Of a DNA stretch of 64,000 nt, positions 31,882-42,100 are shown piece after piece. The notes under the pieces are model-generated. The model was not told where the DNA came from and did no database searches. It saw only the letters and a list, made by a program, of their open reading frames with translations. Each line of letters begins with the position of its first letter. Position 1 is the stretch's first letter. A program made the translations under genes and the position numbers. Location of the stretch: positions 150,728-214,727 of the forward strand of contig JAEUKI010000047.1 in assembly GCA_016793325.1 (NCBI GenBank), read 5' to 3'. This DNA is from Myxococcales bacterium. Its GTDB lineage: Bacteria; Myxococcota_A; Polyangia; Polyangiales; Ga0077539.

Positions 31882-34142
31882 CAGCGGCCTCCCTTGCGCT
31901 GCGCGCGGCTGCGGCTCTTGTCGTCGCGCCCGTGCTTGGAACCATCCTTCGCTTTGCGCTTGTCGCCGCGCTTGGACTCGACGCGCATCTCGTCGAGCGC
32001 GGCGGGCGCGAGCCTGGCGAACACCGAGCGGCGCGTCATCGAGACGTCTTCGATCTCCACAGTAGTCCCTTGTCCAACGCGAAAGACGACGCCCGTCTTC
32101 CGTCCGCGGATCGCGAGGCCCGTCGCGTCGAGCTCCCACTCGGCTTCGTTGAGCGACGACGAGCGCACGAGCATGTCGAGAAACGGCTGCTCGCTCTGGA
32201 CGTAGGGTCCGCCGCCGGTGACGGCGGTGATGCGCACCGCGAAGCTCTCGCCGATGTGCTCGCGCGCGACGACGCATCGGTGCAGGTCCAACACTTCGCG
32301 CTCGACCTCCATCGCGCGGCGCTCGAGGCGCGAGCTGCTCGCGGCGCTGGCGCGGAGCTCGGTGAGCTTCTCTTCGTCGCGGCGGATGCGCTCTTTGCGC
32401 GCGATCTGGCGCACCACGCGGTGCACGAGGACGTCCGGGTACCTTCGGATCGGCGAGGTAAAATGCAGGTACGCCTCGCTCGCAAGACCAAAGTGTCCGG
32501 TGTTATCGATGCTGTACTGCGCCTGCGGCAGAGAGCGCAGCAAGAGAAAGTGGAGCACGCGCGCGGCGGGGTCCTTGGCGGTCTTGCGAAGGAACTTCGA
32601 GAGCTTCTTCGAGCTCGAGACGTCGTCGGGGTCGACGCTGTAGCCGAGGGCGCGGGCGGCGGCACATAATTTCAAGAGCCCTGCTTCTTCGGGGCCGCCG
32701 TGGACGCGATACACCGTGGGCACTTTGTGCTTCTCGCAGTGCTGGGCGATCACTTCGTTGGCGAGGAGCATGAGCTCTTCGATGAGCGAGTACGCGCGCT
32801 TGAGCCCGGGGTCTTTGCGGGACTGAACGATGTCGACCGGCGTTCGACCGTCTTCGGCGAAGCGCACGCGAGGCTCTGGCACTTCGAGCTCGAGCGCGCC
32901 GCGACGCAGACGTTGGCTCTTGAGCAACTGCGAGAGCTCGGCGGCCACTTCGATGTCGGGCAAGAGCTCGACGGCCTTGTCGCTGTGCGCGCCGAGGTCG
33001 CTCCAGCCGAGGGCGCGGGCGACGTTTCCGTACGTGAGGCGCGCGCGCGAGCGCATCACGCCCTCGATGACGCGCGAGCGGCTGATGCGTCCGTCGGGCG
33101 TGACGTGCGCTTCGACCGCGAGCGTGAGTCGGTCTTCGCCTTCGCGGAGCGAGGCCAAGTTGGACGAGAGCTCCCGAGGGAGCATGGGGATCGCGCGATC
33201 GGGGAGGTAGATGCTCGTTCCGCGGGCGCGGGCGTCGCGGTCCATCGCCGTTCCGGGTTGAACGTAGTGGGCGACGTCGGCGACGGCGACGAGGGCGATG
33301 TACCCGCCGTGATCGTCGCGACGGACGTACACCGCGTCGTCGTGATCGCGCGCGTCGTCCGGGTCGATCGTGCACAGCGGAACGTCGCGAAGGTCCTCGC
33401 GGCCGAGGTAGTCCTCGGGCCTCAGTCGCTCGGGCAGCGCGCGCGCCTCGACGAGCGTGTCGTCCCCGAACGACTCTTCGACGCCTTCGCGCGCGAGCAC
33501 CTTGACCACTTCGACGTCGAGCGCGCCGGGACGGCCGAGGCTTCCCTTCACGCGCCCGAGCGGGAGCTCTCCCGTGTGCTCGGGAAACCGCGTGATCTCG
33601 CAGAGCACCGCGTCTCCGTTGCTCGCGTCCTCGTGGTGCTCGACGATGATGGGCCCGCGCACGCGCGGGTCGTCGCACTCGACGACAGCGCTCTCTCCGC
33701 GCAGCAAGAGCACGCCCGGCACGCGAGCGGGCCGTCGCTGCTCGACGCGCAACACAACGCCCTCGCGGCCGCGCTCGGCCTGAAACGCACGGACCGCGAC
33801 GCGATCTCCGTGCATCGCGCCCGCGATGCTCGTGGCCGGAACGAAGATGTCGTCGCTCCCGTCCTCGGGCGCTACGAAGCCGAACCCGCGCGGGTTGTGC
33901 GTGTAGTACCCGAGGAGCTCGGGCACTTGGCGCTTCTTCGGCAAGCGGTAGCGCGCGCCCGAGAGCGCCTGCAGAAGCCCCCTCGCCGACATCGCGTCGA
34001 GCGCTTCTTCGACCGCGCGCCGTTGGAACATCGGCAGCCCGAGGTGCTCGAGAACGTCCGTGCTGTGCATCGTCCGGCGGGCCTCGTCGCTGTCGAAGAC
34101 CGCGAGAAGCTCGGCGTCACTGGGGATCGTCGCTCCCATCAT
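31878..34142 (-). CDS. rnr: Exoribonuclease R
   Basis: 754 residues from ATG 34142 or the adjacent ATG at 34139. A 3'-to-5' exoribonuclease of the RNase II/R family that degrades structured RNA in the cytoplasm. In order: an N-terminal winged-helix segment, cold-shock-like domains (YYTHNPRGFGFVAPEDGSDD, IFVPATSIAGAMHGDRVAV), the RNB catalytic domain with DPDDARDHDD (residues 260-269, Mg2+-binding Asp), SNLASLREGEDRLTLAVE, TVYRVHGGPE and HFTSPIRRYPDVLVHR, then an S1 domain. A basic tail (KRGDKRKAKDGSKHGRDDKS) matches the Lys-rich RNase R end. It is divergent from the amidotransferase gene across 57 bp that contain a perfect dyad. Confidence 0.96.
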   Translation of the reverse strand: MMGATIPSDAELLAVFDSDEARRTMHSTDVLEHLGLPMFQRRAVEEALDAMSARGLLQALSGARYRLPKKRQVPELLGYYTHNPRGFGFVAPEDGSDDIFVPATSIAGAMHGDRVAVRAFQAERGREGVVLRVEQRRPARVPGVLLLRGESAVVECDDPRVRGPIIVEHHEDASNGDAVLCEITRFPEHTGELPLGRVKGSLGRPGALDVEVVKVLAREGVEESFGDDTLVEARALPERLRPEDYLGREDLRDVPLCTIDPDDARDHDDAVYVRRDDHGGYIALVAVADVAHYVQPGTAMDRDARARGTSIYLPDRAIPMLPRELSSNLASLREGEDRLTLAVEAHVTPDGRISRSRVIEGVMRSRARLTYGNVARALGWSDLGAHSDKAVELLPDIEVAAELSQLLKSQRLRRGALELEVPEPRVRFAEDGRTPVDIVQSRKDPGLKRAYSLIEELMLLANEVIAQHCEKHKVPTVYRVHGGPEEAGLLKLCAAARALGYSVDPDDVSSSKKLSKFLRKTAKDPAARVLHFLLLRSLPQAQYSIDNTGHFGLASEAYLHFTSPIRRYPDVLVHRVVRQIARKERIRRDEEKLTELRASAASSSRLERRAMEVEREVLDLHRCVVAREHIGESFAVRITAVTGGGPYVQSEQPFLDMLVRSSSLNEAEWELDATGLAIRGRKTGVVFRVGQGTTVEIEDVSMTRRSVFARLAPAALDEMRVESKRGDKRKAKDGSKHGRDDKSRSRAQRKGGRW

Positions 34143-34154
34143 TGCTTCGGTCGA

Positions 34155-34167
34155 CGGTGTAACACCG
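34155..34167. promoter_or_regulatory. Perfect 13-bp dyad between rnr and amidotransferase gene
   Basis: CGGTGTAACACCG has 6-bp perfect arms around a single A. It lies in the middle of the 57-bp divergent spacer, 13 bp before the rnr start on one side and 33 bp before the amidotransferase start on the other. A repressor site serving both promoters is a reasonable guess. A dyad this short can also arise by chance. Confidence 0.4.
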
Positions 34168-34199
34168 CCTCACCGAGAAGCGATACATTGCCCCCTGAG

Positions 34200-35048
34200 A
34201 TGTGTGAGCTACTCGGGATGGACTGCAACACCCCGACGGACATCGTCTTCTCGTTCACGGGCCTCGCTCGTCGAGGTGGCGCGACCGGTCCGCACGCGGA
34301 CGGTTGGGGCCTCGCGTTCTTCGATGGCCCCGCGGCGCGCGTGTTCATCGACCCGCAGCCGTGCGCGCTCAGCCCGCTCGCGGCGTTCTTGCGCGAGCAC
34401 CCGATCAAGACGCTCCAGTCCGTCGCGCACATTCGCCGCAAAACTCGCGGACGCGTGCGACTCGCCAACACCCACCCGTTCGTGCGCGAGCTCTGGGGAC
34501 GCCACTGGGTCTTCGCCCACAACGGAACAGTGAAGGGCGCCAAGACCCTCCCGCTGCGCGGGCGCTTCACGCCCGTCGGGCAGACCGACTCGGAGCACGC
34601 CTTCTGCTGGCTGCTCGAGAACATTGCACACAAATTCAAGACGCCTCCCGCGGACGGCGGCGAGCTCTCGGGCTCGATCGCGAAGTGGGCGGGCAAGATC
34701 GCCGAGCACGGGACGTTCAACTTCTTGATGGGCGACGGCTCGACGCTCTACGCGCGGTGCGACACGCGCCTGTGGCACATCGTCCGAAAAGCGCCGTTCA
34801 GCACGGCGTCGCTCGAAGACGAAGACGTGACCGTGGACTTCAGCGCCGTCACGACGCCGCGCGACCGCGTGGCGATCGTGGCGACTCGACCGCTGACCAA
34901 GGACGAGCGCTGGGAGCGCGGCCAGCCCGCGACGATGTGGGTCTTTCACAAAGGCGCCCTCGTCGACACGCTCGCGAGCGGAGCGCCCAGCGAAAAAGCA
35001 CTGCGCATCCTCGCGAGCGAACGCGGCGCGCCCGTCAGCGATCGCTGA
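34200..35048 (+). CDS. YafJ-like class II glutamine amidotransferase
   Basis: 282 residues from ATG 34200. The N-terminal Ntn-hydrolase nucleophile is Cys2 after Met removal (MCELLGMDCNTPTDIVFSF). The pattern then follows E. coli YafJ closely: GLARRGGATGPHADGWGLAF, DPQPCALSPLAAFL, SVAHIRRKTRGRVRLANTHP, ELWGRHWVFAHNGTVKG and TDSEHAFCWLL. Such enzymes hydrolyse glutamine or related amides in the cytosol; the YafJ substrate is not settled to my knowledge. The gene stands alone. Its 3' end overlaps the convergent propeller gene by 14 bp. Confidence 0.93.
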   Translation: MCELLGMDCNTPTDIVFSFTGLARRGGATGPHADGWGLAFFDGPAARVFIDPQPCALSPLAAFLREHPIKTLQSVAHIRRKTRGRVRLANTHPFVRELWGRHWVFAHNGTVKGAKTLPLRGRFTPVGQTDSEHAFCWLLENIAHKFKTPPADGGELSGSIAKWAGKIAEHGTFNFLMGDGSTLYARCDTRLWHIVRKAPFSTASLEDEDVTVDFSAVTTPRDRVAIVATRPLTKDERWERGQPATMWVFHKGALVDTLASGAPSEKALRILASERGAPVSDR

Positions 35049-36177
35049 GCAGGTAGAGCCCGCCGTCGTCGCACCCGACCGCGATCACGCCGTCGCGCAC
35101 GAGCAGCGCGCTCGCGTCGATGTCCGCGCCGAGCGTCACCGACCACGCGAGCCGCCCCGACGGCTCGATCGCGAGCAGCCTGTCGTCCTCGCTCCCGACG
35201 TAGATCCAGCCGTCGCGATCGATCCGAGCGCTCGCCCTCAGAAATCCGCCGGTGCGAACGCTCCATCGCCGCGCGCCGCTCGCGCCATCGAGGCTGTGCA
35301 CGTGCAGGTCGTCCGAGCCCACGATGATCGATCCGTCCCGCGCGAGCGCCGGGGTCGTTCGCGCGGGGCCGCCGAGGGCGACGTCCCACACGAGCGCTCC
35401 TTGCGGCGAGTAGCGACGGACGTGACCGTCCTCGGACGCGACGACGACCGCGCCGTCGTCCGCGATCATGGGCGAGCCTTCGACGAGGCTCCCGATGCGC
35501 GCGCGACGGATCTCGGCGCCGTCGGTGGCGCGAAGCCAGAGGAGATTTCCATCGACGTCGGCGAAGACGATCGAGCCGTCGGTGGACACCGCGGGGCTGC
35601 CGAGCACGCGCGCGCCGCGGGTGCGCCAGCGGACTGCGCCCGTTCGCGCGTCGACCGAGGCGACGCCGCGCGACGCGAGGATCGCCGCGCCGTCGGGCGC
35701 GATCGTGGGGCTCGCGTCCGCGTCCTCTTCGGTCTCGGCGCGCCACACGCGCGCGCCGCGACGATCGAGCGCGACGAACGCTCCCCCGCCGTGACCGAGG
35801 ATCGTGAGCTCGCCCAAGACCGCGGGCGACGAGAACACTCCTCCCGGCGCCGCGTGCGCCCATCGCTCGACGCCGCTGCGGCCGTCGATCGCGTGCACGA
35901 CGCCGTCGACGCCCGAGAACACGATCGTTCCGTCTGCGCCGAGCGCGGGCGAGCTGAACACCCGTCGGCGCGCGCGGACGCGCCACTGAATCGACGGCTG
36001 CGCGCGGGGTCCTGCGACGCTCGATCGCCCCGTGTGTCGCGCGTCCATCGCGAACTGAAACGACGGCACCGCCGAGGCGGGCGCCGTCTGCGAGCGCACG
36101 TCACTTGAAAACAAGCCCACACAAATCGCGGCGACCGACGTCGCGCGGAGGCGGAGTCGAGCGGCGAGGCGCTGCAC
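35035..36177 (-). CDS. Exported PQQ-like (PilQ/BamB-type repeat) beta-propeller
   Basis: 380 residues. A signal peptide (RLRATSVAAICVGLFSSDVR) precedes about seven to eight blades of roughly 40 residues. Each has an xSPAxxxDGxIxxGxxDGxxxxxDxxxGxxxW pattern, for example FSSPALGADGTIVFSGVDG, GSPAVSTDGSIVFADVDGN and TTPALARDGSIIVGSDDL. This is the PQQ-enzyme repeat architecture also used by BamB. Residues that would bind PQQ or metal are not evident, so a protein-binding scaffold is more likely. It starts 5 bp after the stop of the 1980-residue TPR gene and should be the last gene of that unit. The 3' end overlaps the amidotransferase gene on the other strand. Confidence 0.85.
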   Translation of the reverse strand: MQRLAARLRLRATSVAAICVGLFSSDVRSQTAPASAVPSFQFAMDARHTGRSSVAGPRAQPSIQWRVRARRRVFSSPALGADGTIVFSGVDGVVHAIDGRSGVERWAHAAPGGVFSSPAVLGELTILGHGGGAFVALDRRGARVWRAETEEDADASPTIAPDGAAILASRGVASVDARTGAVRWRTRGARVLGSPAVSTDGSIVFADVDGNLLWLRATDGAEIRRARIGSLVEGSPMIADDGAVVVASEDGHVRRYSPQGALVWDVALGGPARTTPALARDGSIIVGSDDLHVHSLDGASGARRWSVRTGGFLRASARIDRDGWIYVGSEDDRLLAIEPSGRLAWSVTLGADIDASALLVRDGVIAVGCDDGGLYLLSDR

Positions 36178-36182
36178 GACCG

Positions 36183-39100
36183 CTACGCGGGCTTGGCGCG
36201 ATCAGCGCCGGTGGCGTGACGCGCTTCCATGAAGCGATCGCTGAGCACCACGCGCACGATGCGCCCTGCGGCGGTCGGGCTGTGGAGCTGCTCGGTGATC
36301 GACGCCCCAGCGGGAACGAGCCCCGCCACGGCGCCCGCCACGTCGCCGCCCGCGAGGACCGCGATGCGATTGGCGAGCTCGACCGTCCCCGCGGCGAGCG
36401 CTTCGCCGTCGAGCGCGCGACGCTCGATCACCGCGAAGGCGTGCGGCGCCATCTCAGCGTGCTTGGGCCGCGGAAGAACGCGCGTGATGCGTCGCGCGAG
36501 GTCGTCGACCTTCGCCATGTCCACGCCGTCGAGCGAGAACATCGGGTCGAACTGCCGCGCGAGCGCGCCCATGAGCAGCGTCACGTTCGCGGGCGCGAGC
36601 CTCACGAACAGCGGCAGCGAGAGCGCGACGATGGTCATCGCGCGGCCCACCGCGAAGCGCGACGCAGGCGTGTCGCGCATGTCCACGGGGAGCATCACCG
36701 CGCCAGGGTGACGACCGACCGGCAAAACGCCGAGGGGCGTCGCCGGGCCGAGGTAGATCTCGACCTGCTCGATCCCGAACAGCCGCGCCCAGCGCTCGAC
36801 CTCGGCGCGGAGCGGGTGCGGTCTCTGACCGAGCTTCTCCGCGCGCATCGCTCCGGGCTCGAAGGGGACGAGCCTCTCGAGGACCTCCGCCGCGAGCCGC
36901 AAGAGCTCTCGGTGCGAGCTCGAGATCGCCGGCGGCGCGAGCAGGTCCATCACGCTCGACTGCAGCGCCTCGACGCCCGCGCCCGCGATGATCCCTTGCG
37001 GAGCGAGCGGCGCGAGCTTCTCGGTCGACGCGTCGACGGCGAAGGCCACGGCCGCGACGGTGCGAGCGCCGTCGAGCTTTCCTCGGAGCTTGAGGACGTC
37101 CGCGAGGCGCTCGTACGCGTCGCGGTTGAGGAGGTCTTGATCGAGCTCTGCGCGGAGCTCTCCCGCCGCGCCGTCGAGCAGATCGCCGAGCGCCTCGGGT
37201 TGCTGCAGCCGCATGTAGAGCCGCGCAAACGCGCGGAGCACGTCGAGGTCCGTCGGGTTCTCTTCGCGCGCGGCGTTGAGCGTGGCCTCGGCGTCCGCGC
37301 CCCGATCGAGCTTCTCGCTGAGCACCGCCGCGAGGCGGATGCGCAGCGTCTTGCGGTCGCTCGGGCTGACCTTGGCCACGAGGAGCTGGAGCATTTCTGC
37401 TTCGTTCGCTCCTTGCCCCTGGCGCGCATACAAATCCGCGAGCTTCTGGATGGGACGCAGGTCGTCGGGCGACATCTGCATCACGCGCTTGTACGCGGTC
37501 TCGGCCTTGGGGCCGGCGTTCAAGTGCTCGTCGAACACCTCGCCGAGCGTGTAGAGCAGCTCGGTCCGCTCGGCGTTGTCCTGCGTGTGCCGCGCGAGTC
37601 GGATCGTCGCGTCCGCGACCGACGGCCAATCACCGGCCACGCGCGAGAGCCGAATGAGCCCGCGCAGCGCGTCTTGGTGCGCCTCGTCGACCGCGAGCAC
37701 CGCGCGCAAGTGCTGCCTCGCGGTGTTGTTGTCGCCCTCTTGCTCGGCGATCGCCGCCGCGCGAAGCCTGAGCGGGTTCGCCACGTCTTTGTCCGCGCCG
37801 CGCGAGAGCCGCGCCTCGATGCGCTGCCGCTCCGCGGCCGTGTCCCCGAGCTGCTCGAGCGCCTTCAGCGCGCGAGGAAACGCCTCGGCGTGCGCGGGAT
37901 CTTCTTCGAGCACACGGTCGAACACCGCGCGCGCGCGCCCTGCGTCCATGGCCTTGTCCTGCCAGAGAACGCCCGCTTCGAGCCGCGCTTCGGTCGCGCG
38001 CGAGGTTCCCTCGAGCACCGCGGCGTACGCTTCGAGCGCCTCGGCCGCTGCGTCGAATTGCCCCTGCGCTTCGCGCGCCCGCGCGAGCGCGAGCAGCGCC
38101 GTCGGGTGATTGGGCCACGCGATCGCCGCGTCGCCGAGCGCTGCTGCTGCGCCGTCCGCGTCGCCCGCGAGCAAGAGCGCCTCGCCCGCGCGCGCCAAGA
38201 GCGTCGCCTTCTCGCGAGGGTCTTCGCTGCGGCTCGCGCGAACGAGCGCGACTTGCGAGAGGAGCGCCGCGTCCCCCGCGCGACGAGCCTCGCCCTCCGC
38301 TTGCCAGAGCAGCCGATCGTCGTACGCCCCGCGCGTAAACGCCGCGCGAACGTAGGGTCCCGCTGCGGCGACGTCGCCCTCGGCTTGCACCGAGGCGGCG
38401 CGGGCCGCGACGTGCGCGACCGCCGCCGCGTCCTCCAAGTCCGCGCTGTGCTCGAGCTGCTTCGAGTACACGCCGAGGAGCTCTTCGGTCCGTCCCTGCT
38501 CGACGAAATAGCGCTCGAGCGTCCGCAGCGACGCGGCGTGCCCAGGCGCGAGCTCGAGGATCGCTTGATACGTGAGCACCGCGCTCGCGACGTCGCCGCG
38601 GAACGTGCTGTCGAGCTCGGCGAGCCTGTCGTACGCGCGGATCTTCTGCGCGTCCGTGTCCGCGCTCTTGAGCGCGTCGAACGCGCGCTCGGCGACCTCT
38701 TCGAACATCCCTGCGCGGAGCCACAACGACTCTTCCCACGCGCGAAGCGCAGGGTCTTCGAGGGCCGACGCCCTCGCGCGCGAGATCGCTTGCGCCGCCT
38801 CGTTTGGCTTGGCTCCGTCTTCGAGCAAGCCCGCGAGCTGGAGCCACGCGCCCCGAGCCGCCGTGACGCCCGCCGCCTGCGCGCGCTCGGCGGCGTCGCG
38901 AAGGACCGCCGCGCGACGATCGAAGTCGTCTGCCGCGAGCGAGCGGAGCAAGAGCACCGAGAGCGCGCCGTCCGAGCGCGCGCCGTTCCACACGGAGTAG
39001 AGCGCGTCGGCGGCGGCTGCAGGGTCCTCGCCGCCGCGACGAAGCGCCGCGCGCACCGCGAAGGCGCGCTCCGCAGGCGTCGTCGGGTTGCTCCCAGCCG

Positions 39101-42100
39101 CAGACTCGAGCGCGAGCGCGACGATGTCCGCGGGAACCTCTCCGCGAAGTCCGAAGACCGCCACGAGCTCGCTCGCCGCAGGGTCGCCCGTCAGCTGCTG
39201 CGCCGCTTCGACCGCGAGATCCGCTGCCCCGTCGCGCGCCAACCCGCCGTCGATCGCCGCCGAGAGCCACTGCAACGACGCCGAGCGCGCGGGGTCCTTC
39301 TGCGATGCCACGTCGGCCTTGAGCGCGTCCGAGAGCGACTCGAGCGTCGCCCCGTACCGAGCCGCCATGCGCGAGGCAAACGCGCGTACGGGCTCGCTCG
39401 TTCCGTCGCTGGCCGCGAGGTCGGCGACGGTGGTCTCGGCTTCGAGCTTGTCCGAGAGCGCGTGCGCGGCGGCGACCTTCGCCCACGGCGACGCCCCCAG
39501 CGCAGACGCCGCTGCGTCGGGACCGCGCGTCGCGGCCAGCGTCGCAGCGAGGACGGGCCTCGCGCTCGACGCGTCCCCGAGGAGCGTCACTTCGAGCTCC
39601 GTCGGAGCGCCCTTGTCCGCGAGGAGCGCCGCGCGAAGCACGCCCGCGAGATCGAGCTCACCGGCTGCGTCCGAAGCCGCCTTCGCGAGGAGCTCGCGAT
39701 CGCCGCTCGAGGCCGCCCGTCGCAGCGCAAACAGCTGCCCCACTGGCGAGGGCTCGCCGCTCTCGCTGTCTCCGAGCGCTTGCCACCCTCGGAGCTGCAT
39801 CGCGTTGGTCGCGACCTTCAGCGCGAGCTCGACCTGCGGCCTGTCGTCGTGACCGACATCACGCAACGCGTGCGCGACGAGCCACCCCTCGACGCCCGCG
39901 TCCTCGACGGTCACGGGCTCGAACGAGTCCGAGAGGACCGCCGCGGTGCTGCGATCGAGCGAGAGCGCCGAGCGCACCGAAGCGCCCTCGCCCGCGACGC
40001 GCGAGATGCCCGCGAGCGCTTCACGGAGCATCTTTCCGTCTTCGCGACCGATCGCGACGCGCGCCATGGCGAGCCACGATCCGACGTCGGCCGGGTCGCG
40101 CTGCACCGCTTCGCGCACCGCAGCAAACGCCGTCTCTCCCTCGGCGGCGCCTTCGGCGAGGCGCGCGCGCGCGAGGTTCAACGCCGCGGCGAGCGAGCCT
40201 TGCGCCACTTGCCCGAGCGCGTCGAGCGCCGAGGCGAGCTGCGTCGAGTCTTTGCGCGATCCACCCGCGAGCATCTTCGCGAGCGCGCGATTGCCGAGCG
40301 GCGCTTCTTGGCGCTCGCCGATGCGGTCCCAACGCTCTTCGCCGAGCGAAGCGCTGACGCGCACCGCGAGCTCGGCCGAGTACGACTCGAGCTCGACGAG
40401 CTCGGCTTCGCTGAGGTCGAGCATCACCTCGCGATCGCAGAGGGCCAAGCTCTCTGCAGGGTCGTCCTTCGCGAGCATCCGGCGCAGCCCTCGGAGCGCG
40501 CCTGCGCACTGCGAATCGAGCCCGAGCGCGGCGTCGTAGAGCGCGCGCGCGCGTTCGTGATCACCGAGCACGCCGTCTGCGAGCTCTGCGGCGATCGCGT
40601 ACCACTCGGCCGCGCGCTTGGGGTCGTCGGACATCGCCGCTTCGGACGCGAGCCACGCGGCGCGGAGCTCGACTTCGGCGCGCGCGCTCTGCAGGTAGAT
40701 CGCGTTCGAGTCTTCGAGGTCGCGTCGCCGCGAGGTCACGGTCGCCGCGAGGAGCGCGCCGCGATCGTCGCGCGGCGGTCCTTCGTCTTCGCCGTCCTCG
40801 ATCGAAATCGTGGTCTCTTCGTCGTCCCCTTCGGTCACGAACTCGGGACCATCGTCGCCGCCTTCGGCTTCGATCGCGGGGCCATCGTCGCTCGCTTCGA
40901 TCGCGGGCGCGTCGTCCGACGCTTCGATCGCAGGGCCCTCGTCATCCGACGCTTCGATCACGGGCGCTGGCGCGGGCGGCTCGATCGAGTCGCGCATGTC
41001 GAGCTCGATCGAGTCTCCATCCGCTGCGGGAACTTCGATCGATACATCCGCGCCGTCGTCCGACGCTTCGATCGCTGGCGCGTCCGCGGGGGGCGGATCC
41101 GTCGCGGTTCCGAGCGACTCGAGCTCGGGCTCGTCGCTGCTCGCTGCGTCGGGCGCAGGCGGACGCGCGGTCGGGCGCGCGACGACTTCGGCGTCGAACA
41201 GGTTCGCAGCCGCGTCGATGTCAGCGTCCGAGAGCGAGAGGTCCGCGTCCGAGCTGCCCACCGAACGAACGCGCGGTCCTGGCGGCGGCGGCGCGGTCGG
41301 GCGCGCGACGGCATCGAGCTCACCCGCGCGCGGGGCGGCTTCTTCGGGTTCGGATTTCGTGGCCTCGAGCTCTCGACGAAGCTCTCCGGCGTCGACCATG
41401 CGCGTCGGGTTCTCTTCTTCGTCGATGTCGAACATGCTCTCGGACGCGGTGACCGCCGGTGGGGGCGGAATCGCGCCGGGCCGAGGAATCGCAGGCTTTG
41501 CGGCGCCAGGAAGCGGCACCGACGGCGCGCCCGGAGGCAGCGGAACAGAGCCCGCAGGGCGCGGCAAATTGGGCTTCGGAATGCTCGCTCCCGGCGGCGC
41601 AGGCACCGCTCCCGCGGGGCGAGGCAACGGCGGAGACGCGCCTGCTGGCCGTGGCAACGGCGGCGCTGCGGGCTTCGGCGGTGTCGCCACAGGCGTCGCG
41701 GGCGCTGCGGCAGTCGGCGGCCGAGGCGGCGCGATCGGCGCGGGCGCGGGCGCGGGCGGAGCGATCGGCGCGGCGGGCGTCGGCGTGTTCGTCGACGGCT
41801 CGGCAGACACGCCGCTCGGCCTCGAGAGCTCGATGTCTTCGGTGAGCGCCGCGACGGGCGCAGTGGTGTCGGGGCTCGCGACCGCTTCGGGGATCGCGCC
41901 GCGCTCGGTCGAATCCGCCGGAGCTTCTTCAGACTCTGCTGCCGCTGCGGGCGCAGGCGCCGGTGTCGGCGCTGCGACGGGCGCAGGGACAGGCGCTGCA
42001 ACGCGCGCAGCGACGGGCGCGGGCGGCTCGGCCTTCGCAGGCTCGTGCGGCGTCAGCCCCTCGAGAAGCGCGTCGAGTTCGTCGTCGAAGCTCGGTCCAG

